DNA from: DAOUFU01 sp034429275
Lineage (GTDB): Bacteria > Chloroflexota > Anaerolineae > Aggregatilineales > Aggregatilineaceae
DNA length: 63,579 nucleotides
Assembly (NCBI GenBank): GCA_034429275.1
Contig: DAOUFU010000160.1
Location: 1 to 63,579, forward strand
Direction of reading: 5' to 3'
In this document: piece by piece, positions 8,356 to 16,500 of the stretch
How the letters are laid out: each line of letters opens with the position of its first letter
Numbering within the stretch: position 1 is the stretch's first letter
The notes under the pieces: generated by a model
Databases searched by the model: none
What the model was told of the DNA's origin: nothing
The model's input: the letters and a program-made list of their open reading frames with translations, nothing else
Translations under genes and position numbers: made by a program

Positions 8356-9345
8356 TTAGCGGACGCCCTGCTCGATCAGCGGCGCGATCGCGTCAATGTT
8401 CTCCGGGGTCACCGTGCCAACGCCGGTGTTGATGTGCAGGCCGGGGATCAGGTAGTTGGCGGTCAGCCAGATCTGCTGCACCGGGTAGTAGCCCTGCAGA
8501 TAGAGCACCTGGTCGAACGAGGCGCTGATGTACCCCTCGCGAATGCCCGCGATGGTGGCAGGCCCCAGATCGATACCGCCCACAATCACCTCACCAGGGT
8601 TCTTGCCCGCGTCCTTGAGCACCTGCGGCAGCGTGGCGGTGATGTTGCCGTGCTGTGTGCCCAGCGCCCGCAGATCGGGGTTGGCTTCGAGATAGGCCGT
8701 CAGGATCGGGATCGCCAGCGAAGCTTCGGTGTCCACTTCGTTAGACATATCGAGCTTCTCAACGATCAGACCGGCATCCGCCAGCGCGTCGAACAGGCCT
8801 TGCGAGCTTACGCTGCGGCCTTCCTGGTGCCAGATATCATAAACCAGCGCCTTGTCGCCGGGCTTCAGACCGGCAGCAACCATCGCCTGACCGGTCAGGT
8901 AACCGCCAGCATACAGGTCAGCACCGGCATAGCCAAAGCCGAGCGGCTGATACTTGGCTTCGATGTTGGGCAGCGGGTTGTTGCCGCTGGTCACGATGAT
9001 GCCCTGGGCGATAGCTTCTTCTACCAGCGGCCACATCGCGTCCTCACCGGGGTGCCCCATGATGGCGATGCCATCCGGCCCAGCCGCAATAGCCTCGCGG
9101 AACTGCTCGATCATCTTCTGCGGATCCCAGCCTGCATACTGCTCATGCAGTTCGATGCCCAGGTGCTCGGCAGCCGCGCGCGCGCCGTTGGTACGCGCCA
9201 GCACCGAGGGATCGCCCTGGTTGCCGCCCATCTGCATGTAGATCACCAGCTTGTCCTGGGCGACCGCCCGGTGCCCGGATAACCCGGCGGGCACAGCCAT
9301 CACAACGACCAGCACAATAATCAACAACATCCAAAAGCGCTTCAT
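8356..9345 (-). CDS. sugar ABC transporter substrate-binding protein (RbsB-like)
   Basis: The 329-residue product begins with a signal peptide (K-R-F, then a 17-residue hydrophobic core, ending near A-V-A-Q-D). It is a periplasmic-binding-protein type I fold: lobe I contains Q-M-G-G-N-Q-G-D-P and I-A-I-M-G-H-P, and the hinge-side segments Y-L-T-G-Q-A-M and Y-I-S-A-S-F-D-Q resemble the ribose/galactose-type receptors. No lipobox cysteine is visible at the cleavage site, so it is either free or differently anchored. AAGGAGA lies six bases before the ATG. It is the last gene of a minus-strand set with a permease and an ATPase, and a strong terminator follows. The ligand is not determinable from sequence; ribose, xylose or another monosaccharide is likely. 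Confidence 0.88.
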   Translation of the reverse strand: MKRFWMLLIIVLVVVMAVPAGLSGHRAVAQDKLVIYMQMGGNQGDPSVLARTNGARAAAEHLGIELHEQYAGWDPQKMIEQFREAIAAGPDGIAIMGHPGEDAMWPLVEEAIAQGIIVTSGNNPLPNIEAKYQPLGFGYAGADLYAGGYLTGQAMVAAGLKPGDKALVYDIWHQEGRSVSSQGLFDALADAGLIVEKLDMSNEVDTEASLAIPILTAYLEANPDLRALGTQHGNITATLPQVLKDAGKNPGEVIVGGIDLGPATIAGIREGYISASFDQVLYLQGYYPVQQIWLTANYLIPGLHINTGVGTVTPENIDAIAPLIEQGVR

Positions 9346-9497
9346 TTCTGTCTCCTTATGTCTTGACCAAGGACTCTAATAAGGTCGAACTCAACCGTCG
9401 TCTTTGCAGCGATGTCAACCTCCTTCCCATCAGCATCAGGTTTTCACGCGCAAGCAGCGCGCTCATTGCGCAAAAATATTCACAGGTGCTCGCCAGT

Positions 9498-10598
9498 TCA
9501 TGACTCCGAGCTGGTAACCGGCGGCACCCCTTCAGTTTGGCCGCCGGGGATGGTGATTCCCCAATGGCGCAGCCGCTCGTTAAAAGCCTGTATCCGCCCT
9601 TCGCCCACCAGCACATTGAGCACCACCGAGCCGCCCATTACCAGGCCCTTGACCAGTTGTACCCAATAGCCGCTGATGCCCGAAGCGACCACCCCTGCTT
9701 CGAGCGAGCCGATGATATAGGCCCCAAAGAAGGTGCCCACGATCATGCCCAGGCCGCCGGCAAACGAGGTTCCTCCAATGAACACCGCCGACATCACCGG
9801 CAGCAGGTAACCTTCGCCTTGAGTCGGGAAAAATACGTTGATTTCGAGCGTGAGGACCACCCCGGCGAAGGCCGCAATCGCGCCCATCATGGTAAAGAGC
9901 TGGATGCGCGTGGCTTCAACATTGATACCCATTACGCGGGCAACATTGGCGTTATCGCCGATGAACATCACAGCTTCGCCGAATTTGTGCCGGTTGAGCA
10001 GCAGCCACATGAATAGGGTGAGACCCAACGCCCATACCGCTTGACCCGGTATCCCAACAGGGGCACCGCGTTGATCGGGCAAGATGCCGTAAATACGCCC
10101 TACAAACACTTTGTAAATCAACTCATTCCGAATCCCCATCAGGGCAACCGAACGACCGTTGGCCAACAAGATCGTGACCCCATACCAGAAAAACTGTGAG
10201 GCCAGCGTCGCCATGATGGACGGTACCCCGATCCGGGCCACCAGCACGCCGTTGATATAGCCGATGAGACAGCCGATTCCCAATGCCATGACCAGGCCAA
10301 GCCACGGCCCCCACCAGGCATCGAGGTGCTGAAAAGCCCACGAGAACATGAAACCGCCCAACGCGACCACTGCCGGGAAGCTCAGGTCGATCTCGCCTGC
10401 TGTGATGACGAAGGTCAGGCCCAGACCCAAGATCAGCTGGGGTGGTACGGTCTGCATAAACGATGTGTAGATACGTGGCTTCAAAAAGACATCGGGCGAT
10501 GTCAGAATGAACGCCAGGTAAAGCACTGCCAGCACGCCGGCAACAGCCAGGCCCTCTATCTTGCTCACACGACGGATGATTGCGCGTAGTTGAGTCAT
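9498..10598 (-). CDS. sugar ABC transporter permease (RbsC-like)
   Basis: This 366-residue integral membrane protein of the BPD_transp_2 family has about nine to ten hydrophobic helices. Typical features are the G-E-I-D-L-S-F-P motif near residue 70, which is the conserved G-E-I/F-D-L-S of ribose-type permeases, and G-G-T-S-F-A-G-G-L-G in the later part, the coupling region that touches the ATPase. It sits six bases after the ATPase stop and 152 bases before the binding-protein start, consistent with one operon. The C-terminal tail is polar and longer than usual (about 30 residues). It should form a homodimeric channel for the sugar delivered by the 8356-9345 protein. Confidence 0.9.
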   Translation of the reverse strand: MTQLRAIIRRVSKIEGLAVAGVLAVLYLAFILTSPDVFLKPRIYTSFMQTVPPQLILGLGLTFVITAGEIDLSFPAVVALGGFMFSWAFQHLDAWWGPWLGLVMALGIGCLIGYINGVLVARIGVPSIMATLASQFFWYGVTILLANGRSVALMGIRNELIYKVFVGRIYGILPDQRGAPVGIPGQAVWALGLTLFMWLLLNRHKFGEAVMFIGDNANVARVMGINVEATRIQLFTMMGAIAAFAGVVLTLEINVFFPTQGEGYLLPVMSAVFIGGTSFAGGLGMIVGTFFGAYIIGSLEAGVVASGISGYWVQLVKGLVMGGSVVLNVLVGEGRIQAFNERLRHWGITIPGGQTEGVPPVTSSES

Positions 10599-10604
10599 GA
10601 GTCT

Positions 10605-11387
10605 TCAGTCTTTTTGGTCTCTGTGGCCATGAGAATATTCAAGCAAATATTCATCCAACTCTTTCACCGAAGAGAGGGATGCTTTTTCGATATCGCCCAC
10701 GATCTCGCCGCGATCCAGCACCACAAATCGATCCGAGACTTCGTACACGTCCGGGATGGTATGCGTGATGTAGATGCACGCCTTGCCCGCCTCTTTGATC
10801 CGGTGGACAAAGTCGAGCACTTTGCGCACTTCTTTGAGCGACAATGCCACTGTAGGCTCGTCGAGCACGATCAGATCGGCTTCAAAATGCATGGCGCGCC
10901 CGATGGCAACACCCTGGCGCTCGCCGCCGGAGAGTTTGCTCACCCGCGAATCAACCGTGATGCCGCGCCCACGAAAGCCGATCGTGGTGAGCATGATCTC
11001 GCGGGCAATGGCTTTTTCTTTTTTGACGTTGATGAACCCCAGGGGATAGGTGATCTGGCGTCCGACGAAGAAATTGCGCCACAGGGGATGCTTCTCTCCC
11101 AACGATTTGTCTTGATACACAGTCTCAATGCCGTGTTTGCGCGCCGTCTTGACATTGTAGTGCCTGGGGTCGATCTTGCGTCCGGCGACATAGAATTCAC
11201 CGCTAGTCGGTGGATGAACCCCGGTCAGGATTTTGACCAGGGTCGATTTTCCCGCGCCGTTGTCGCCAACCAGGCCAACAATTTCGTTCCGCCCGATCTG
11301 CAGATTAATGTTCTTGAGAGCACAGACTAAACCAAACCATTTTTCGATATTGACCATTTGAAGCGCATACTGGCTATCTCCAATCAC
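10605..11387 (-). CDS. sugar ABC transporter ATP-binding protein, single cassette
   Basis: The ATPase is 260 residues with one nucleotide-binding domain: Walker A G-D-N-G-A-G-K-S-T, signature L-S-G-G-E-R-Q, Walker B L-I-V-L-D-E-P-T and an H-loop (Y-I-T-H-T). RbsA-type importers usually have two fused cassettes; this one has a single cassette, as in FrcA-type systems, so a homodimer is expected. Start: the frame is open upstream to 11492, but a GTG at 11385-11387 has GAGGAGG six bases before it, and similarity begins there (I-G-D-S-Q-Y-A-L-Q-M-V-N-I). It is the first gene of the operon. A GTGAGCGCTCAC palindrome lies 116 bases upstream. Confidence 0.9.
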   Translation of the reverse strand: MIGDSQYALQMVNIEKWFGLVCALKNINLQIGRNEIVGLVGDNGAGKSTLVKILTGVHPPTSGEFYVAGRKIDPRHYNVKTARKHGIETVYQDKSLGEKHPLWRNFFVGRQITYPLGFINVKKEKAIAREIMLTTIGFRGRGITVDSRVSKLSGGERQGVAIGRAMHFEADLIVLDEPTVALSLKEVRKVLDFVHRIKEAGKACIYITHTIPDVYEVSDRFVVLDRGEIVGDIEKASLSSVKELDEYLLEYSHGHRDQKD

Positions 11388-11502
11388 GAAATACCTCCTC
11401 GTCAGGAATGATGTGCAGAACTGAGGTCGAGATGGTATGAACAAACGGCAGGCGGAGCACACCCGGCACCTATGGCCGGTAACTGTAACCAAATTGGCAA
11501 CA

Positions 11503-11514
11503 GTGAGCGCTCAC
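11503..11514. promoter_or_regulatory. LacI-type operator-like palindrome GTGAGCGCTCAC
   Basis: This perfect 12-base palindrome is identical to the core of the ideal lac operator (GTGAGCGCTCAC). It lies 116 bases upstream of the ATPase start of the ribose-type importer. No LacI gene is adjacent, so the regulator would act from elsewhere, possibly one of the two LacI proteins in this window. Confidence 0.4.
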
Positions 11515-11600
11515 CGACCGGATTTATTCATTTATGAGCCAGGGCGTAGCATGGCTGTACACGTCTTTCCGGCTCAATGATCAAACACGGCTGATGGATA

Positions 11601-11675
11601 CCAGGTATGCTCCCGGTGCGAGGATGGCCACGGTGAAAGGCCGGTGCAGGCATACCCTGGACGCCACGGGCGTCC
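11601..11675 (+). other. candidate structured RNA element upstream of MoeB-like gene
   Basis: CCAGGTATGC at 11601-11610 can pair with GCATACCCTGG at 11650-11660 (ten pairs, one bulged base), enclosing a GGCC...GGCC hairpin. A perfect seven-base hairpin (GGACGCC, ACG loop, GGCGTCC at 11659-11675) follows. I could not match it to a known riboswitch consensus by eye. The Moco RNA motif is a reasonable candidate to test because a MoeB-like gene is downstream. Confidence 0.25.
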
Positions 11676-11809
11676 CTAAACGAACGGGTTATATTGGTGA
11701 CAGCGAACTAAATACTGGTCTCTCTTGCGTTGGCGGCCCTGTGCGCCGTGATCTTGTTATACATCTAGAAGCAAGGGGGCGCAAGTGAAAAATATCCAAA
11801 AGTCCCCCG

Positions 11810-11938
11810 ATGCCTGGCGAAGGTGCGTATTTCAAGAGCAGCACCCACACGCGGGAAGATGCTAACGGCTTGCCGTTTGGTGCATTGCTGGCGATACTGG
11901 ACTCACCTGTGCCCGAAGCAGAGAAGGACCCGCCATGA
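11810..11938 (+). CDS. possible 42-residue upstream ORF
   Basis: An ATG at 11810 opens a 42-codon frame (M-P-G-E-G-A-Y-F-K-S-S-T-H-T-R-E...) whose TGA overlaps the ATG of the MoeB-like gene as ATGA, the usual sign of translational coupling. No clear ribosome site precedes it. Composition is protein-like but no family is recognised. It could be a short leader peptide, a small protein, or chance. Confidence 0.25.
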   Translation: MPGEGAYFKSSTHTREDANGLPFGALLAILDSPVPEAEKDPP

Positions 11939-13092
11939 ACCCCTCCACTCAGCCCGCTGATCGCGCTCAAAGCGAACTTTCGCCCGCAGAAATGCTGCGC
12001 TACAGCCGCCATCTGGTCATACCCGAATGGGGACAGGCCGCCCAACAGAAGCTCAAAGCGGCCCGCGTGCTGTTGATCGGCATGGGCGGGCTGGGCAGCC
12101 CGGCAGCCATGTATCTCGCTGCGGCAGGAGTGGGAACGCTGGGGATTGTCGATCACGATGTGGTGGACGAAAGCAACCTCCAGCGGCAGATCATTCATGG
12201 CCAGTCCGATGTGGGGCGTGCCAAAGTGGACTCGGCTGCCGCCACTCTCGCCGATCTCAACCCGTTCATCACCCTGCGGTCCTATAACACGCCGCTCTCC
12301 AGCGCCAATGCGCTGGACATCATCCGCGACTACGACCTGGTCATTGATTGTTCGGACAATTTCCCCACCCGTTACCTGGTGAACGATGCCTGTGTGCTGC
12401 TGGGCAAGCTCAATGTCTACGGCAGTGTTTTTCGCTTTGAGGGGCAGGTGAGTGTGCTCGGTGCGCCGGGCGGCCCGTGTTACCGGTGCCTCTTCCCCAC
12501 ACCGCCGCCGCCCGGATTGGTACCATCCTGCGCCGAAAGCGGGGTGCTTGGCGTGGTGCCGGGCACGATCGGCACCCTGCAAGCGACTGAAGCCATCAAG
12601 CTGATCACTGGCCTCGGCGAGCCGCTGGTCGGGCGGATGCTGCTCTACGACGCGCTGGCAATGACCTGGGACACGCTCGCCTTTCGCAAAAACCCCCACT
12701 GCCCGGTCTGTGGCGATCACCCCACCGTCACCGTGTTGATCGACTACGACCAGTTCTGCGGGCTGCCGCGCCGCGTGCCGTCGATCACGGTGCGAGAACT
12801 CCGGGCGCGTCTGGATGGTGGCGAGCGCCTGTTCTTGCTGGACGTGCGCGAACCTGCCGAGACCATGGTCAGCCGCCTGCAAGGGGCCGTGTTAATCCCC
12901 AAGGACACGGTGCTCCATCACCTGGATCAGATTCCTCATGATCTGCCAGTGATCGTCTACTGCCGCCGGGGAGTGCGCAGCGCCGACGTGGTCCGCTGGC
13001 TGGAAGACGCTGGCTTCACCAACGCGATCAATCTCGAAGGCGGCATCATGGCCTGGGCAAGTGAGATTGATCCGAGCCTGCCGGTCGCTTAG
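11935..13092 (+). CDS. MoeB/ThiF-type adenylyltransferase fused to rhodanese domain
   Basis: This 385-residue protein is an E1-like adenylyltransferase joined to a sulfurtransferase domain, the layout of MOCS3/Uba4 and of bacterial MoeBR. The adenylation domain has the nucleotide motif G-M-G-G-L-G-S-P (about residues 44-51), the N-L-Q-R-Q motif, D-C-S-D-N-F and T-R-Y for activation, and two zinc-binding pairs, C-Y-R-C near 183 and C-P-V-C near 257. The rhodanese domain (about 285-380) carries the active loop C-R-R-G-V-R with the persulfide Cys. Known role: it adenylates the C-terminal Gly-Gly of a ThiS/MoaD-like carrier and passes sulfur to it for molybdopterin, thiamin or cysteine synthesis. 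No carrier gene is adjacent, so the pathway is open. GAAGGA lies upstream of the ATG. Confidence 0.92.
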   Translation: MNPSTQPADRAQSELSPAEMLRYSRHLVIPEWGQAAQQKLKAARVLLIGMGGLGSPAAMYLAAAGVGTLGIVDHDVVDESNLQRQIIHGQSDVGRAKVDSAAATLADLNPFITLRSYNTPLSSANALDIIRDYDLVIDCSDNFPTRYLVNDACVLLGKLNVYGSVFRFEGQVSVLGAPGGPCYRCLFPTPPPPGLVPSCAESGVLGVVPGTIGTLQATEAIKLITGLGEPLVGRMLLYDALAMTWDTLAFRKNPHCPVCGDHPTVTVLIDYDQFCGLPRRVPSITVRELRARLDGGERLFLLDVREPAETMVSRLQGAVLIPKDTVLHHLDQIPHDLPVIVYCRRGVRSADVVRWLEDAGFTNAINLEGGIMAWASEIDPSLPVA

Positions 13093-13108
13093 CCTGCCGA
13101 TGCAATTC

Positions 13109-13565
13109 GCAGTTTACATCAATGCGCATTGTACAATCTGCACAGCTTCGTGAAATCTGCAGCGAACTAAACGGGCCGGGGGCGTCCCCATTGTGCCCGA
13201 TTTGGGCAGTTTCAGCAGTTTGACGTTGTTTTTCGGGCACTTTGCCTCGCACCGGTTCCAATCTCTCGCGTAGCGCCCCCTCACTACGCGGCGAAAATTT
13301 TGTTGGTATTGACCACGCCAAACCGGGGCAGATCGTCTATGCTATTGATTATCTGACGCCCGTTTGGATTTCCCGTGCCGCTCACAGCCTGGCCATTCGG
13401 CCCCGGTTGAGCGGCACAACCGTCACCGCGCACTGCCAACTACTACTTAGCGCCCAAGACTGTTTTAGGAATATTGGTGATCTACCGGCTGCGTGCGCGC
13501 AGTCAGGGAACGAGGTGTTTCTATTGGTCGTTAGTGGTATGGAGTCTGTCGAAGGGAAGGCCACC
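13109..13565 (+). promoter_or_regulatory. gltB promoter and long structured leader
   Basis: A -10-like TACAAT (13132-13137) directly follows a perfect 12-base palindrome CAATGCGCATTG (13120-13131), which may be an operator. The roughly 420-base leader that follows has several hairpins: GGGG/CCCC with a GCGT loop (13178-13189); GTGCCCGA at 13193-13200, which can pair either with GGGCA at 13204-13208 or with TCGGGCAC at 13233-13240; CGCGTAG/CTACGCG (13267-13290); and GTGCCGCTCA/TGAGCGGCAC (13375-13417). No clear T run follows any of them. Open frames here are non-coding in style. Confidence 0.4.
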
Positions 13566-16500
13566 ATGTATACCCTACCTGAAGACCAGGGCCTTTACAG
13601 CCGTGCCCACGAGCATGATTCTTGCGGGATCGGGTTTGTGGCGCATATCAAAGGCAGCAAATCCCACGACATTATCCGGCGCGGCATGGAAGTGCTGGAA
13701 CGTATGACTCATCGCGGGGCCGAGGGAGCCGATAACAAAACCGGCGACGGGGCCGGTATCATGCTGCAGCTGCCCCACGGCTACTTTCGGGCCGAAATCG
13801 CCGATCTGCCGGAGCCGGGTACGTATGGCATGGGTACGGTATTCCTGCCCCGCGATCCGGCGGCAGCGGCGTTCTGTGTGCAGCTATTTGAAGAAGTGAT
13901 CGCGCGTGAGGGACTGCGCATAGCAGGCTGGCGCGATGTCCCGGTGAACAGCGACGTCCTGGGCGAGATCGCCCGCTCAGCCGAGCCGGTCATCCGGCAA
14001 ATCTTCATTGCCGGTGATACCGCCGCCCTCACCGATGACACACTGGAGCGAAAGCTCTACGTGGTCCGCAAACAGGTTGAAAACGCGGTCCGCGCATCGG
14101 GCCGCGAACATACCGCGTCGTTTTATATCACCAACCTCTCAACCCGCACGGTGATTTATAAAGGGATGCTGATGTCGGAGCAGCTCCGACAGTATTTCCC
14201 CGACTTGAGCGATCCCCGCCTGACCAGCGCGATTGCGCTGGTACATTCGCGCTTCAGCACCAATACCTTCCCCACCTGGGACCTGGCTCAGCCGTTCCGG
14301 TTCATCGCCCACAACGGCGAAATCAACACGATCCAGGGCAACCGGTTCTGGATTCAGGCGCGCGAGACCAGCTTTGAATCGCCATTATTTGGGGACGACA
14401 TCAAAAAACTGCTGCCCATCATTGAGCCGGGTAAGAGCGACTCGGCATCGTTCGACAACGTCTTGGAGCTGCTGGTCAAGGCCGGGCGCTCATTGCCCCA
14501 CGCCCTGATGATGCTCATCCCCGAATCGTTCAACCATCTCAACCCGATCCCGGAAGACCTGAAGTTCTTCTATGAGTACCACTCCGCTTTCATGGAACCC
14601 TGGGACGGCCCGGCCTCGATGCTGTTCTGCGATGGCCGGATCGTGGGCGGCACCCTCGATCGAAACGGCCTGCGCCCTTCGCGCTATGTCGTCACCAAAG
14701 ACGATCTGATCGTGATGGGGTCCGAGGTAGGTGTGCAGGATTTCGCGCCGGAGCAGATCGCCTACAAAGGACGTTTGATGCCCGGCAAATTGCTGCTGGT
14801 GGATACCGAAGCCGGGCGCATCATCCCCGATGCTGAGATCAAAGAGCGAGTCAGCCACCAGCAGCCCTACCGCGAATGGCTGGAAAAGAACCGGATCACC
14901 TTCATCAGCCTCCCTCCGAAACCGGTCCAGGTTGGGCTGCCAGCCGAGCAACTGCACACCCTGCACCTGGCATTTGGTTACTCACGCGAGGATATCGAAA
15001 CCGGTCTCATCCCCCTGCTTGAACGCCACCAGGAGCCGGTCGGCTCGATGGGGACGGATACCCCGCTGGCCGTTTTTTCGGATAAGCCTCAGCGCCTGTT
15101 CAACTACTTCAAACAGTCATTCGCTCAGGTGACCAATCCACCGATTGACCCCATCCGCGAAGAACTGGTCATGACGTTGACCAGTTACATCGGCAAAGAG
15201 AGCAATCTGCTCGCCGAAACCCCCAAGCACTGCCACATGATCCAGTTCAAGCGGCCCATCTTCTCGAACCTGGATATTCACAAGCTGCGCAACTGGGGCA
15301 ATCCCGACTTCCGCGTGGAGACGATTTCTTCGGTTTTCCCGGTCGCGCAAGGCCCTGCCGGGCTTGGCCCGGCCCTGGACCGGCTGTGCCAGGAAGCCGA
15401 GCAGCTGGTCGATGAAGGCTGCGACTTCATCATCATCTCGGACCGCGGCGTAGATGCCGAACATGCGCCGATCCCCTCGCTACTGGCGTGTTCGGCGGTA
15501 CAGCATCACCTCATCCGCGTGCAGAAGCGTACGCGCTGCGCGTTGATCATCGAGACGGGTGAAGCCCGCGAAGTGATGCACTTCGCGCTGTTGTTCGGGT
15601 ATGGGGCCAGCGCTGTCAACCCCTATGGCGCGCTCGCCACCATTCACGATCTGCTCAAACAGGGGCGACTGCCCCATGTCGAAAATTATCTGGAAGCGGA
15701 AAATATCTATTTCGACGCCATCTCCAAAGGCATCCTCAAAGTCCTGTCCAAGTTGGGCATCTCCACCCTGCGCAGCTATCACGGCTCACAGACATTCGAG
15801 GCCATCGGCCTGAGCCAGGACGTAGTAGACCGCTACTTCACCGGCACCGTCTCGCGCATCGGCGGCATTGGCCTGGATGAGATCGCCCAGGAAGCCCTGA
15901 TGCATCACGCCCAGGGATACGTTGAGCGGCCCAGCCTGCTGCCTTCGGATGGCATCTACCAGTACCGCAAAGGCGGCGAGCGTCACGCCTGGAACCCCGA
16001 AGCGATTCACCTGCTGCAATGGGCCGTGCGCACCGGCGATTATGCCCGCTTCAAAGAATTCACCGCCTATGTGGACCGGTTCAACCAGACTCCGCACGTG
16101 ATTCGCGGCCTGCTCGATTTCAAGCCGCAGACTCCCATCCCCCTCGACGAAGTTGAGCCGATAGAGGACATCCTGTGGCGCATGACCACCGGCGCGATGT
16201 CTTTTGGCTCGTTGGGCAAAGAAGTCCACGAAACCATTGCCATCGCCATGAACACCCTGGGCGGGCGCAGCAATTCGGGCGAAGGCGGCGAGGAACCGAG
16301 CCGCTTTGTGCCCGACCCCGATGGCACCTCGCGGCGCAGCAAAATCAAGCAGATCGCGTCCGGGCGTTTTGGAGTGACCAGCTATTACCTGGTCAACGCC
16401 GATGAACTTCAGATCAAGATCGCTCAAGGGGCCAAACCCGGCGAAGGCGGACAGCTTCCCGGCCACAAAGTTGATGAGATCATCGCGCGCACGCGCTATT

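Larger units (their letters stand above)
11388..11934. other. divergent intergenic region, no clear gene
   Basis: This 547-base gap lies between the ribose-type importer (minus) and the MoeB-like gene (plus). It holds a LacI-type palindrome (11503-11514), a block with strong hairpin potential (11601-11675), and a 42-codon ORF (11810-11938) that overlaps the MoeB start codon. A longer ORF (11534-11788, 84 codons) is Arg/Gly-rich, matches no family I know and covers the hairpin block, so I do not treat it as coding. A TTATAC sequence near 11757 may be a -10 box for the plus strand. Confidence 0.4.

Noticed and set aside
11534..11788. 84-codon plus-strand ORF in the gap before the MoeB-like gene
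   Set aside because: Its sequence has no family features and it covers the hairpin block, which suggests non-coding DNA.
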